Shown piece after piece: positions 11,251-23,900 of a DNA stretch of 64,000 nucleotides. The notes beneath the pieces were generated by a model. The model saw only the letters and a list, made by a program, of their open reading frames with translations. It did not search any database and was not told the DNA's origin. Source of the stretch: Monilinia fructicola (lineage: Eukaryota; Ascomycota; Leotiomycetes; Helotiales; Sclerotiniaceae). Position 1 is the stretch's first letter; each line of letters opens with the position of its first letter. Both the position numbers and the translations under genes were made by a program. The stretch is from positions 744,001 through 808,000 of the forward strand of contig VICG01000016.1 in assembly GCA_008692225.1 (NCBI GenBank). The letters run 5' to 3'.

Positions 11251-12372
11251 TTTGCTACTGTTATTGCGACTGTTATTGCGACTGTTATTGCGACTGTTAT
11301 TGCTACTGTTATTGCTACTGTTGTTATTATTGCTAATATTACTGCTACTATCATTATTATTATCATTATTACTACGATTGTTATTGCTGCTGCTAATATT
11401 ACAACTACTGCTACTGCTACTACTATTGCTATTGCTATTGCTACTACTATTGTTATTACTACTACTATTAATACTATTGCTACTCGGGCGCGTTTTAAAA
11501 GAGGCATAGGCGAATATAAAACTTATAATTATTCAACGAAATCTTAATATAATTTAATATAACTTATATATGTATTAGATTTAGTATTTTAAGATCTTCC
11601 TATAAAGTTTTTATATTTATAAAATCCATTTTTAAAAGAATATTAATATTATAAAATTAATGATTTTAGAAAATTTTAGTATTTATTAATTTATTAATTT
11701 TAAATTCAAAAATATATAAATATTAAAAATTAAAATTATAGAAAAATAATATAAGCTTTAAAGTTTTATTAGATGATTTTAAAATTTAATATTATTTATT
11801 ATATCAGTATATATATGTTGATATAAAAGGTAGAAAATCCAAATTTTTAACAAAAAAATATGCTTATATAATTCAAATAAGCGAATTTACCCTTTCAAAA
11901 CTTGTAAATTTTCTTATATTTTCAACTTTATTAATTTATATTTTAAACAACAATAAAGATATTAAAATTCTAAAATAAGATATTTAAAATTTAGCTTTTC
12001 TTTTATTATTTAACAAAGTTTGATAAGTTTAACTATAATATTTGTTAAACTATTCAATATTAATATAAATCTTTAATTTTTTATTAAATTTTCAATATTC
12101 ATACATTTTATTATATTATTATTCATTTAGTATTAGGTTTTATAATACAAAATTTTTATATTAAGTATAAAAATACTAAATCTATAATATTTATAAAATT
12201 TTATAAAATTATATAAAGGTTTCGCTGAATAATTATAAGTTATATTTTAGCGTATGCCTCTTTTAAAACCCGCCCGAGTATTGTTAATACTATTACTACT
12301 GCTAATACTACTATTATTGCTACTGTTATTGTAATTGTTCCTGTTACTGTTATTACTACTGTTATTACTACT
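11251..12372. repeat. TTATTGCTACTG-type microsatellite split by a transposon
   Basis: Trinucleotide-like units (TTATTGCGACTG, TACTACTAT) run from about 11,251 to 11,482 and resume from 12,279 to about 12,372. The 796 bp between them are a transposon, so one microsatellite was interrupted by an insertion. Long open frames across it (poly-Leu or poly-Val/Ile) are repeat artefacts. Confidence 0.8.
11483..12278. mobile_element. 796-bp TIR element, family A (complete, TA target duplication)
   Basis: The ends are inverted copies. The left starts CTCGGGCGCGTTTTAAAAGA; the right end, read on the other strand, starts CTCGGGCGGGTTTTAAAAGA. Similarity continues inward about 110 bp, to a shared GATTTAGTATTTT, with few mismatches in the first 63 bp. 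TA flanks both sides (11,481-11,482 and 12,279-12,280), as with Tc1/mariner-type insertion. The interior is AT-rich and non-coding, so this is a MITE-like or RIP-gutted non-autonomous element. Related copies lie near 48.9-51.2 kb and 53.9-54.1 kb. Superfamily is inferred from the TA duplication only. Confidence 0.85.
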
Positions 12373-14096
12373 TTGTTGCAAAAGATACTATTAGATAATC
12401 CTTACTTATTACTATTATCTGTTCTTCTTCAATCATTAAATAACAATATCAACCTACCCACTGTCTATTGACTACCTACCTACCACCTTTCTACTACTAC
12501 CTACCCATCACCTTTCTACTACGACCTACCCACCTCCCTACCTATTAGATCAACAATCCAATTCAATTCGCTTCAACTCAGAGTCGTGTACCACCTTCGT
12601 ACTACTCGTACATTCCCCTGGTCATAACTCAAATACGCTCGTACTCTAGATTACGCACGATCACTCTCCCAAACTCTTAATATGGCAATCTCCCCTCTTG
12701 GCACTATGTAAGATCACTCCGTACGGAGGTTGTCTACGTAAAACCAAACGAATACAAGTTTGAAAGTATTTGAAACAAACTTTAAGAATGATGAAATGGG
12801 AGGGAGAGGAGAGGAGAGGAGAGACATGGGGGGTTTTCATCTGTGTGCCAGATTACAGTATGGCGTTGTGCATTCATTCATTATTGTCTTTGTATGGATT
12901 ACTAGGTATACCATTATTATTAATCATCTTCTTTCATTCATAAAAACTAACTCCAAGGGCTCTAATCACGACAACCTCTTTGGGAATTGAACCTTGGCAT
13001 GGACAGCTGTGAATCTCTTTCATATCCATCCATCCAAGTTACTGTATGTAGTCTGTATCCGTAGATGCTAAAGTGTGAATAGTCTTTTGTCGTTTATCTT
13101 GCTTAACCTACCCTTTCCCTTTCCCTTTCCCTTTCCCTTTCCCTTTCCCTTTCCCTTTCCCTTTTCTTTTCTTTCCTTTCCCCTTTCCTTTCCTTTCCTT
13201 TCCCTTGTCCCTTGTTCCTTTCTTTTTCTTGCGCTTCCCCGGGAATTCATTTATTCTTTACTTGGACATAGCTTCATCATTAGAGCTTCCCGTGAACCTC
13301 TTCGTCCCTCATGTTGCATGATGAAAATCATATTCTATACCCGAGACTCGAGTAACGGCCTACCGACCTACTTGACTGACTGACCACCTAGGGAACTCCT
13401 GAGGCTCAAATCACCTCTCGCTTTGGATCCCACGGCGTAAGTACCTACGACCTACCCTACCGATACCTCCCAAGCCTTCGTTTGAACCTCTTCATTTGAA
13501 CCTCTCACGAGTCACTTGCACAATAAACCGAATAATAGCCAAGTCACGAGGTATTCACAAATCAAAATAGACCTCTGGCCCAATACTCCCAACCAACCAG
13601 TGCTCGTATCCAACGCCCAACAGCCCCAATCACTTAATTTTAGAAACACAAAGCCAACCTTTCCTTCCATCTTCTCTTTGTGGAAAAGTCTATCAATCCC
13701 TTCGACCCTGCTTATATAATCCCTGCTCATGCACTAAAGCAACGCACGGACTTCCTAGTTCCTACCTTACAGTACAGTACAGTACAGTACCAGTCGGTGA
13801 CCGGATGATGACAGCTCTTTTGAGGCACCTGCAGCTCGAGGAACCCGGAAGCTATCACACACGTTACACACACATCGCACACCGCCTTGGGCAAAATAAT
13901 TATCATGTGATCATCAAGAATTCATTTTATTCACTTCCAAATTAATTCAATATATTGCTTTTTTGAAGCTCTAGAGCTTTCAATCTTATCTACAGCTTCA
14001 ACTCTCTCGCTCTTCTCATTCTACCATCGGAAATTCAATTCCTCTTCACACCCTCTGCCAATTCCTCACACTCTTTATGATACCACAAACGAAGCG
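12373..14096. other. Upstream region of gle1, no gene seen
   Basis: This is a pyrimidine-rich spacer before gle1, with the CCCTTT hexamer array and a short AGTAC repeat at about 13,766-13,790. Bases 13,960-14,060 are CT-rich, typical of a fungal core promoter or leader. No supported coding exon. Confidence 0.55.
13111..13164. repeat. CCCTTT hexamer array, nine units
   Basis: Nine perfect CCCTTT units lie head to tail, followed by degenerate CTTT and CCTTT runs to about 13,210. The other strand is GGGAAA repeated, which has the G3-N3 spacing of a G-quadruplex. It is not the fungal telomere unit. Confidence 0.9.
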
Positions 14097-15800
14097 ATGG
14101 CTTCCAACCAATCTTCCAACATCGAAGATGAAGCTTTAAATGGGACCTATGATCTCATACCAGTACCTTCAGTTTATGATCATGACACAAGATTCGAAAA
14201 TAGAAACGCAGAAGAAGTACATCATGAGATTCTTGAAGCTGCGCGACTTGAACATGAAAGGGTTCGGAACGAAGCTGTGCGGGTCTTTCAACTCACACTT
14301 ATACAAGAACAACAACTTCGAGCGCAACATGAGATTATGGCGGAAGAGGAGCGATTGCGAATCGAGGAAGTGCGATTAAAAATCGAAGAACATCGCGTCA
14401 AAACAGAAAGGCAAAATGCATTGGCAGAATTAAAAAGGAGGGAATTGGAAGAAGAAGCAAGAAAGATACCTGTCGTTCCGCCAAAGCCCCCTACCCCTCC
14501 ACCAGTCGCTGCACCAGCTCCAGCTCCAGCTCCAGCTCCAGCTCCAGCTCCTGCTCCAAAGACTTCGGATCCACAGGTTCTACCCGAGACTTTTCAACAA
14601 CTTCAGCGAGATAATGCCAGTGGGGGATCATTCGGAGCGCCGAACCAACAGATGAATAGAGGCAACTCTCAGCAAGAGAATAACCTTTTACCTCTAGCAC
14701 AACCATTGCCCTCATCACAAACCAGTGGGTTTTCAAATACTCGACAGCAACCGTCTACACTCCAAAAATCACCTCACCTAATCCCAGGTGTTGAACGTTA
14801 TGTCGAAATTCATCAGAACCTCAAAAAATTACGAAAGTACTTGATAGCGGAAGGGAAACAAAACCTACCATTCAAAAAACTGTTGGGAGATTATCGAAGA
14901 GCAATTCGGCAGACTTGTGGGCAATTGACTGGGGAAAGGGGTGCGAACAAGAATAGTGTTTGTGGAACTCAATATTCTTATCCCGAATTCAAGCTGACAC
15001 CTTGTAGTTGATCAAAATCATGGAATTGCTGAGAGAAACCCTTTTGAGAGTTCAATCTCCAGGAATTGATCCAAGTGATTTTGTGGCAACAAGACCAAAT
15101 CCAGTTGAAGGAGCTATGAATAATGGAGATCAACTTCCATCTCTCTTTATCTACGTCCTCAACTTCTTTTCGAAATCCATTGTCGCTCAATTCACAACTG
15201 AAGCAGCTGTTCGACCAGAAACTGCAGGTCCCGTTGGTATCATCGCAGTTCAAATCTTCACCACTCCGGAATTTATGTGGAGAGGCACATCATTGATCGA
15301 TATCCTAATGGCAAAGATGCGTGTTTCCATACCTACAGTTTTTGGTGTTCGTGGGAGTGAAAAAAACAGAAGAAGGAAGAGCTCGAATAGGATGGCAACG
15401 ATTGGAAGATGGAGGTTGGATTGATGAACAATTACATAACAATAGACAAACTGGATTGGCAGCAGGGTATGCAGCTCTCTCTCTTAGAGATTTCTCGAAA
15501 ACGAAAGCACAAACCAAAAATCCATGGCCATCAACTTATTATTGGAGGGCAATAGCAAGTATCGTTTCCACACCACCTGAAGAAGTTTCATCAACGCAAT
15601 TCACGGTCCTGAGATGGTTGATTGAAGGTTGGGAACAAAGATTCATCGATTTATATGGAATTCAAGCCATTGCAGCCCTCAGAGTTGCCTTGGTGGACTT
15701 TCCATCTCGTGCCCCTCCAGCTTTAAAAGTAGCTGCTCACTCATTGGGTGTTTTAGTTGATAAATTGGATAGGGATAAAGGGTTGAGACTTGCGTATTGA
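14097..15800 (+). CDS. gle1: Gle1, nuclear pore mRNA-export factor, with one apparent frameshift
   Basis: Gle1 sits on the cytoplasmic face of the nuclear pore and, with inositol hexakisphosphate, activates the DEAD-box helicase Dbp5 to release exported mRNA. Exons 14,097-14,957 and 15,008-15,800 flank a 50-nt intron (donor GTTTGT, CTGAC branch point, TTGTAG acceptor). Residues about 40-125 are a charged coiled coil, followed by an Ala-Pro repeat (about 137-153) and a Gln/Ser linker. The Gle1 fold starts about 233 (GVERYVEIHQNLKKLRKYL). Its conserved core includes LPSLFIYVLNFFSKSIVAQF, then WPSTYYWRAIASI, TPPEEVS and RVALVDFPS, ending RDKGLRLAY. Exons sum to 1654 nt; the run of seven A at 15,360-15,366 should be six, giving 550 residues. 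The ATG at 14,097 precedes the coiled coil. Confidence 0.93.
15360..15366 (+). other. gle1: Single-base frameshift in gle1 (A7 for A6)
   Basis: The frame is correct through IPTVFGVRGSEK and then would read NRRRKSS to a stop. One base on, the family sequence continues TEEGRARIGWQ to the natural C-terminus. Seven A's follow a G; six restore GAA AAA ACA. No splice site can explain the shift. Confidence 0.8.
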
Positions 15801-18512
15801 AACCTTGACCTCTTGTATAATACTTTGTGTTTATTAAAATAGGGGAAAGGGTTGGATTTTGATAGACTTTCATGGGAGATTTGGCATTTGTATTAATATT
15901 TCACTTTCATGAGATGAGGCGTTGGGAAAGGATGAAGTAGAGAATACTCTGCATGATAGCATGCTGGTCTCGAGAAGGATAGAAATGAGTTGAAGAGATG
16001 AGGAGATGAAGAGATGGAGAGATAAAAAACAGATACTTTTGTGTATCGAATCATATACCCAAAGCAATGTAGTTTTTTCTAAGCTACAAATAAATATACC
16101 ATTATCCAAGCCATCATTCCCAGCAAAAGTTTGCAAGCTGAGGATGTTCCCCTTGAAGCTACTCCACCCTCGACGGATTGTTTGCTCTTGGGTATTAGCA
16201 TACTATTAGATGTTCCGCTGAATTATACCGCTTGCTGATGTTAGATTGAGTCTGGCACTTTCCAAGGGTCCCGGTCCTCTTTAACTATTAATAATAGCGA
16301 AATCGAAGGGCGAGCCTTGCCAACGTGATTTAAAATTTCTATACGTAGTCAATGGGGAGAGAAGAGGACCATTTTCCTTTCTGGGTGATCTCGCCTCATT
16401 TACTGCTACAGCTTGAGGATGCCGACATGTCTTGCAAAATCTTCGTGCAGATTCTCTGCTGCCTTGAGCCTTTCTAGTCAAACCGCTCTTGGCTCGTTTG
16501 ATCCAATTCACGATATCCTGGGATTGAATCTTCTTTGTGCTCGTCAACCAGTGCGGTATCATTTGATGGTCACCTCTTGAGTTTTACATGTAGCTAAAAG
16601 GGGTAAAGTGAGAGCATTTGGATTTTCATCCACCAGGATTCTAACTATCGAGCGGTTGATCTTACCATCCTCCTGGGATTCAACACTATCGCCACTACCC
16701 ATTCCTCTTCATTATCCAACACCATGTGAATTGATGATGGGAAATCACGAGAGGGGTATATGATGAACCAGAAGTTTAACATCCAGGGTTTGCGAACGCG
16801 AGACGAAAACCGTTCCTCGAGTCTCCAGGGCTCAAACATATTGACCTCATCGGGTAGAGGTGGAGCTCACTCGGGGAAGCAGGGCCAGGACCAGAACCAG
16901 AGAAGTGATGTCTGATGTGAGTGAAGAAGCACGGCGCGAGAGATGCGAGGGTATGTTCTTCCAAAATTTCCCCCTTGGATATCCCACTATTCCTTGCAGT
17001 GTGTCATTCATTCGGTGCCTTTCTATCTTGAGCTTTCTCTTTGCTCGCCAGGCGTACCTTGGTCTTGCCTCGCACGGTTGACTCGTGTGATATATCTGCT
17101 ATTATTCACTTGTTATCTATCATCTTCTATCCACTTGTAGTCATCGCCAAGTAATTTTGACACTTGCATGTATTCCCATTTTGCATCTTCTTCCTTTTTT
17201 ACTCTTTTCTCCCGGTCTCTGTTCTCCTTTCCTCTCTTTGATCTCTAATCAACCGATTGTCGATATGGCTCTATGTGGAGATCTTAACTTCATGTGCGCG
17301 TGATCCGAGACGTTATGGGAGTACTCGGATGCCTACATAGGTGACGGATTTCTCTGGGACTTTACTATATGCCTTCATTATAAACGCCTTCATTATAAAC
17401 GCCTTCATTATAAACGCCTTCATTATAAACGCCGTCACTACAAGTACCTATGGCCAGAAAATTTCGAGTAACGTCAGGCATTCACTCCTCATCTAGAATC
17501 AAGATTGGCGAGTAAACTATGGATAAGCATCAGGAGACACGAGCTGGAAGGAATTTAAGCATAATCATGAATACTCAAGATACTTCTTTATCCTTGAACA
17601 ATACAACCTGGAAAGTATGAGATAACACATAATCATCTCTTATTTTGAGAGGCTGTGCCAACATCAGAATTGATTTAGAGCAGTCGTATCGAGAATCTAT
17701 CCTCAATACCTTGCTCTTCAGTCTCCATGTAAAACAGCAAGATTCAAAACCATCCAACTATAACCACCATATAATCTGCACCGGCGCAACACCCATCTTC
17801 GAGTCTAATCAATACGCGAAAAGTCATGTAGAACATCCAATCGCTCCTGGAGAGAAGTTGCGTTCGAGCAGATTGGTAATTGGGGTTTTCAATTTGCTGG
17901 CCATCTCATCTGTTTTTCCAGTCCAAGTCTTCTTTGTGTATCCTTGTTTCTAGCCCTCTTTCCTACCCTTTCCTGCCCTTTTCTGTCTCTTCTTTTGCAA
18001 CAGAGATTGGTCCGGTAGAGATACAATGAAGTCCAATATGGGTTTCATCGCTAGACCAACGACACGGCTTCACGAAGCATTTCAGAAATATCCATCGCAC
18101 TCGCAGTCGGCACAATGATTCGCTAGACTAGGTCTGGACCTCGAAAAATACTTGGATCCGCATCGACTTTGGGTAGAGTAGCTAGCATCGAAGCGGAAAA
18201 TCTGGAAGATGCTATCATATATAACTAATTTTCCCGATGAAACAAATGCCAATAAAATAAATACCCGAATACCAGAGTGGGATATACATATCACAAGTGA
18301 TATGCCTGATCATTAAGCCATGATCACGAGATTGTTGATGTATGCAACGTTATTTGGATATATTATAGTAACGAGGTTGATGCCGATGATTTAAGCAATC
18401 TCTATAGTGTTCAAGCGAGTTGTGGGGATTAGGCGAAATGCATGTGGCCTTGACCTTTGGATATTTTAATTGTAGTCTCTAACATTTTGTAAACACAATT
18501 TTCATCTTGAAC
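15801..18512. other. Intergenic region, possible small gene on the minus strand at 16.3-16.9 kb
   Basis: Mostly spacer between convergent gle1 and the alcohol dehydrogenase. On the minus strand 16,839-16,665 and 16,562-16,284 have frames of moderately protein-like composition (EEEWVVAIVLNPRRM and a CKTC motif) and a GTAAG donor follows the first. The exons do not resemble a family I know, so I list them only as a possibility. The rest shows nothing. Confidence 0.3.
17371..17430. repeat. 15-bp tandem repeat, four perfect copies
   Basis: GCCTTCATTATAAAC is repeated four times without change, followed by a decayed GCCGTCACTACAAG. It lies in a spacer and codes for nothing evident. Confidence 0.95.
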
Positions 18513-19757
18513 CTAAGCATCAACATGCTTCTCATTAACCAAGACATATCTATATCTGGCCTTTCCAGCCTCCATGTCAATTATTGCTTGGTTTGCATCC
18601 TTCATTGGAACATTGTTGTTCCAGGTCTTGACACCCTTCTCAGCAAAGAGTGCCAACATGTCTTTGATCTCGTGTGGAGGACCAATGAGAGAGGCGCCAA
18701 TGGTGAGTTTCTTGAGAATAATAGAGAACACTATATTTTTGTTAACGATTCGTGCCTAGAAGCTTGGATCGATCACGACTTACTGTTGAATCCTGGGATA
18801 ACGTCTTCTGGGGCACCGACTTGGACGAATTTACCCTTGAATCTGAGAAGGTTGAGGTAGCTTTGGAGTGGGAGTTTTGGTGAGGAGACAGTGCTGATGA
18901 TGAGGTCAAGAGTGTTTCCGTATTTGGTGGCCCAATCTGGTTCTTCATCGGTAGCTATGGGTTCATAAGTTAGTATCTTCACCCTATAAACAGAGAAACT
19001 TGAACTTACCAATAAAACTGGTAGCACCCATCTTGAGAGCATCCTCCTTCTTTGCAGAAGTTCTAGAGATAGCTGTGATCTCTTCGCAACCCAAAGCCTT
19101 TGCGCTCAAGATACCGAAATGTCCAAGACCACCAATTCCAATTATTCCAATTTTCTTTCCTGGTCCAGCACCGTTTTGGGCTAGTGGTGAGAAAACTGTG
19201 ATACCACCACAAAGCATGGGAGCTGCAACATCGGATGGAATTGAATCTGGGATCTTGATGACGAAATCACCACTTCCACGCCAGTAATCGGCATAACCTC
19301 CGTATGACTTGCTTCCATCCGCCCATTTGCTATTATATGTACCAGTGTTGTGGGCACAGTATTGTTGTTGACTGAGTATGTTAGTTTCGATTCTCCACAA
19401 GGAAGCACGGCAAGCTTACCCATCAGCACAAGCTTCACAGTCGCCGTTTTGGTTCATACAAGAACCACTTTGAGCACCGACACCAACACGATCACCAACC
19501 TTGATATCCTTAACCTTGGATCCAACTCTAACAGCCTTTCCAACAATCTCGTGACCAACGCAGACTGGGTAATCTGATGCACCCCATCCAGATCTAAGAG
19601 TGTGCATATCGGAACCGCAAATACCACAGTGAGTAATTTGAATATCGACATCAGTCTCTTCAAATGGCTTAGGTTCGAATTCTTGCCAAACCATCTTTCC
19701 ATTGGCAGCCTCTGCGTCGAGACCCATCCATCCTTGAAATTTGTAATCGGTAGACAT
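18513..19757 (-). CDS. Zinc-dependent NADP(H) alcohol dehydrogenase (ADH6/7, cinnamyl-alcohol type)
   Basis: A medium-chain dehydrogenase that interconverts aldehydes and alcohols, probably cytosolic. Exons 19,757-19,420, 19,371-19,010, 18,954-18,784 and 18,730-18,513 give 1089 nt, 362 residues; introns of 48, 55 and 53 nt have GTAAG donors and TAG or CAG acceptors. Catalytic-zinc motif CGICGSDMH at about 44-52, GHE at 68-70 and the third ligand in MLCGG (about C167). Structural-zinc cysteines at about 100, 107, 110 and 118; the GSCMNQNGDCEAC loop is longer than the usual CxxCxxC start. The nucleotide fold is GIIGIGGLGHFG (about 188-199), then ISRTSAKK, where S/R after the second strand favours NADP(H). 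Length fits the family and no lesion is seen. Start ATG is the only one before the conserved N-terminus. Confidence 0.93.
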
Positions 19758-20909
19758 CTTGGCAGCTTTTAACTTGTATGTTTGGAATGTGAAGAGATTC
19801 GGAATATGAGAAGATTCGGAATATTAAGAGGTTTGGAATATTTGAAGAGTGTTTGGTTTAAGAAGGGGAAAGAGTCTGGCAAAGAAGATTGGGACCATGG
19901 CTGTACTTTATATTTGGCCCCTTCATTTTGAATATGTCATCGTCTCCCTCAATCTTCGGAATTACAAATTTTAGGTGGGGTTATGATAGGAGTAGATAAG
20001 AAAACGCTGGGTCTACTGTGTTGAAGATTTGAGATTTACGCTTAAGCCTTCAATCGGGATCAAGGATATAGGATGAAGAGTTTTGCAGCGAGAAGCATCG
20101 AGATTGGTTGGAGAAGGGAGCAGGTTTCTGCTCTAGGTTTGAAACGTGTTCCTTTCCGTTGACCTCAGATTTCCGAGGCGCGAATCTCCATATTCATACT
20201 GTAGTCATAGGATTGGAACGGTGGAAGAAAACATGCTTCGCTTCTCATGAAAAGGCACGCTTGCCCCTGAAGCTTGCGGAAACGTAAAGAATTTCCTGAC
20301 CCGCTCTAACATATTAAATTCAACGCTGCTTTCATGTATCAGATTTCAAGTCGTCCACGGGTCCTGACAGACTTGAGATGAAGTACGCAAGTAGCTTCAA
20401 GTGGGGGGATGATACAGTAGCAAGCCGCCTTATGCTTACCGCTCGGGTCGATGTACATTGAGATACTAGGATCTAGGTACAGTTGACATCTCACTGTAAA
20501 ACCGATGAAGATGCATACGTAGTTGACAATTTTTGGGCGGAAAAAGTTTGCCAACGATAACTTACTTACCTAGGTAAGCGACAAGAGAACCAACCACGTG
20601 GAACCAAGCCGTTGAAGAAGCTTTTTCCCAGCATCTTAAATCCGAGACGCTACTGTTAGTGCGTCCGATCCCTGCAAATCTTGCATTACTGCGCAGGAGA
20701 CAAATACGATGCTACTGTAGATTTGGGTTACTTCGGTAACCCACTGAATCATAAGCATTGAATTGCTCGCATAAGAGGGGGAAAATGGAAAGGGGATTGA
20801 TTACCAATTCGTGCTTTACGTGGCTTGTACAGTTGTACTGTAAGGGGTTATGATTCTAAAATCCGAAGTTGGTTACTCGGCACCTATATAACCCACAGAT
20901 AGTGGACTC
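19758..20909. other. Upstream region of the dehydrogenase up to the AT-rich boundary
   Basis: Normal base composition, with GA-rich leader near 19,790-19,870. I see no gene. Composition changes abruptly at about 20,910-20,930, where the AT satellite starts. Confidence 0.6.
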
Positions 20910-23900
20910 TGTGTTTTTGAATAAAAGATTCGTTTTTGAAATATAATAATTACATTTATAATAAAGTTTAAGACTTTCTTTTATTAAGTGAATTTATCTT
21001 AATAAGCTAATATTTAGATAGATTAATATGTTTTAACATTTTATAATTACTAATTTTAAATTTAGTTTATAAATTAAATCTATTTTGAAAGATATTTCTA
21101 ATTTTCTTTTCTAATAAAGTTTTGGTTTTTCTTTTAATATAAAAATTTATTGAAAAGATTTAATATTTTAATAAATTAATATCTTTTAATTTGTTATAAT
21201 TATTATTTTTATATTTTACTTTTTATTAACTTTAGTTTAAGAAATATTAATAATTAATCTTTTAAATAAAATTATATATATTCTTTTATATGAAAGATTT
21301 GTTTATAATCAATAATATTTTAATGATTTAATATAATGTTATATTTGATAGTTATTATTTTTAAATTTGATTTTTAAATAAAATTTATATCTTTAGATGT
21401 TTTTAAATTATTCTTTTATTAAAAGAATTTGTATAAAAGATTTAATATTTTAATATATTAATATCGTTTTATTTTCTATTATTTTTATTTTTATATTAAA
21501 TTTTTAAATTTATTTTTTGAATTTTTGAAAAAGAAATTATTAATTTTTTATTAAAAGGATTTATATAAAGTATTTAATATTTTAATAATTTAATATTAAA
21601 TAGTTTATTATTATTATTCTTATTAATTTTCTATTTTATTATTTAATTGAGTTTATTTTAGAATTTATTTAAAAAGGCTTTATAATAAAATTAAAAAATT
21701 TTTATTATTAAAAAAGTTATTTAAAAACTTTAATATTTTAATAAATAAAGACTTTTTAATTTTTTAAAATTACTATTTTAAAATTTCATTTCATAAGTTA
21801 ATTTATTGTTAAAATAAAATTGTATATTTTCTTTTATTTAAAAGAATAGTTTAATATATATGATATTTTTTTAATATAATTTTTAAATAATAAATAATTC
21901 TTATTTTTAAATGAAAAATTTGTTTTTTAAATATAATAATACTATTATAATAAAGTTTAAAATTTTCTTTTGTTAAAAGAATTTATTTAAAAGATGTAAT
22001 ATTTTAATGAATTAATATCCTTTAATTTTTTATAATTATTATTTTTATATTTTACTTTTTATTGAATTTACTTTGAAAAATAATAATAATGAATTTTTTA
22101 AGGAAAAGAATATATTTTCTTTTATTTAAAATATTTTTTCAAAGTATATGATATTTTCATAATTGAATATAATATTATATTTTATAGTTATTTTTTTTAA
22201 ATTTTATTTTTAAATTAAATTCATATCTTAAAATTTATTTCAATATTCTTTTATTAAAAGAATTAACATAAAAAATCTTATATTTTAATATATTAATATC
22301 TTTTCATTCTTGATTATTATTCTTTTTATATTAATTTCTTAAACTTTTTTAAAAAAAAATTATTAATTTTTTTTTTAATAGAATTTTATATTTTCCTTTG
22401 TTTAAAGAATACATATAAAGTAGAAAATATTTCAATAATTTGATATTAAAGATTTTCTTATTATTATTATTTTGAAATTTATTTGAAAAATTATTGAAAA
22501 GCTTTTATAATAAAATTTTAAATTTTTTATTATTATAAAGTTTTACGTAAAAACTTTAATATTTTAATAAATAAAGATTTTTTGATTTTTTATAATTATT
22601 ATTTAAGAATTTAATTATATAATCTAAATTTTTTTTAAATAAGATTTTTTATCTTCTTTTATTTTTAAGATTAATTTAAGATATATAATATTTTATTAAT
22701 AAAATTTAAAAATAATAAACTCTTTATATTTTTAAATAAAAATTTCGATTTTGAATTATTATATTTATAATAAAGTTAAAAATTTCCTTTTATTAAAAGA
22801 GTTTTTTTATATAAAAAAGAATTTTAATAAATTACTTTATTTTAATATTTTATAATCTTTAATTTTGAATTTAATTTTTAAATTAAATATATTTTATAAA
22901 GTATTCTTAATTTTTTTTTTATTGAAGTTTTAGTTTTTCTTTTATTATAAAGATTTATATAAAATATCTAATATTTTAATAAATTAATATTTTATAATTA
23001 TTTATAATTATCAAATTTATTTATTAAATTTATTTTAAAAAATATTTATTATTTATCTTTTCAATAATATTTACATTTTCTTTTATTAAAAATATTTTTT
23101 TAAAATATATAATGTTTTAATAATTTGATATTATATTCAATTTTTTAATTATACTTTAAAAATTTAATTTCTAAATAAAATTATTATCTTTAAATTCTTT
23201 TCGAGCTTTTTATATTAAATAAATTTATATAAATAATATTATATTTTAATAATTCAATATAATATTAAATTAAAAAATTATAATTTTAAAATTTAATTTT
23301 TTAATAGAATTTTAATTCTTAATTTTCTTTTTAGATTTTCATTTATTATAATTATTCATTAAAAAACATTTATATTTTAATAAATAATAATTTCTATATC
23401 TCTTTTTATTATGATTTTGAAATTTAAGTTTATAATCTAATATTTTTAAAAAGATTCTAAATTCATTTTTAAATAAAATTTTATATTTTCTTTCATTAAA
23501 GAATATAAATTTGATACTTTTATATTTTAATAAATTAAGATCTTTTTACTTTTTATAATTATTTTTAATTTTAATTTCTTCTATTAGTTTATTTTAATAA
23601 AAGTTATAAATTCATTTTTACATAAAATTTTATACTTTATTTTATTAAGAAAATCTTTTTAAAAATTTCAATCTTTTAATAAATTAAGATTTCGAAATAT
23701 TATTGAATTATAATTTTCTAATTTAATTTTATAATTTTAATTATCTTAGAAAAGGTTTTTTTTCATAAAATTCTATATTTTCTTTAAATAAAAAATATAT
23801 TTAAAATAAATAATATTTGAATAATATAATATAATATTATATTTTATAATTCCTTTTTAAAATTAGAAATTTTTTAATAGGAAATATAATATTATATTTT

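Noticed and set aside
11186..11509. Poly-Leu and poly-Val/Ile open frames on both strands
   Set aside because: They translate a trinucleotide-type microsatellite and end in a transposon terminus.
13111..13210. Internal telomere repeat
   Set aside because: The unit is CCCTTT, not the CCCTAA of filamentous fungi.
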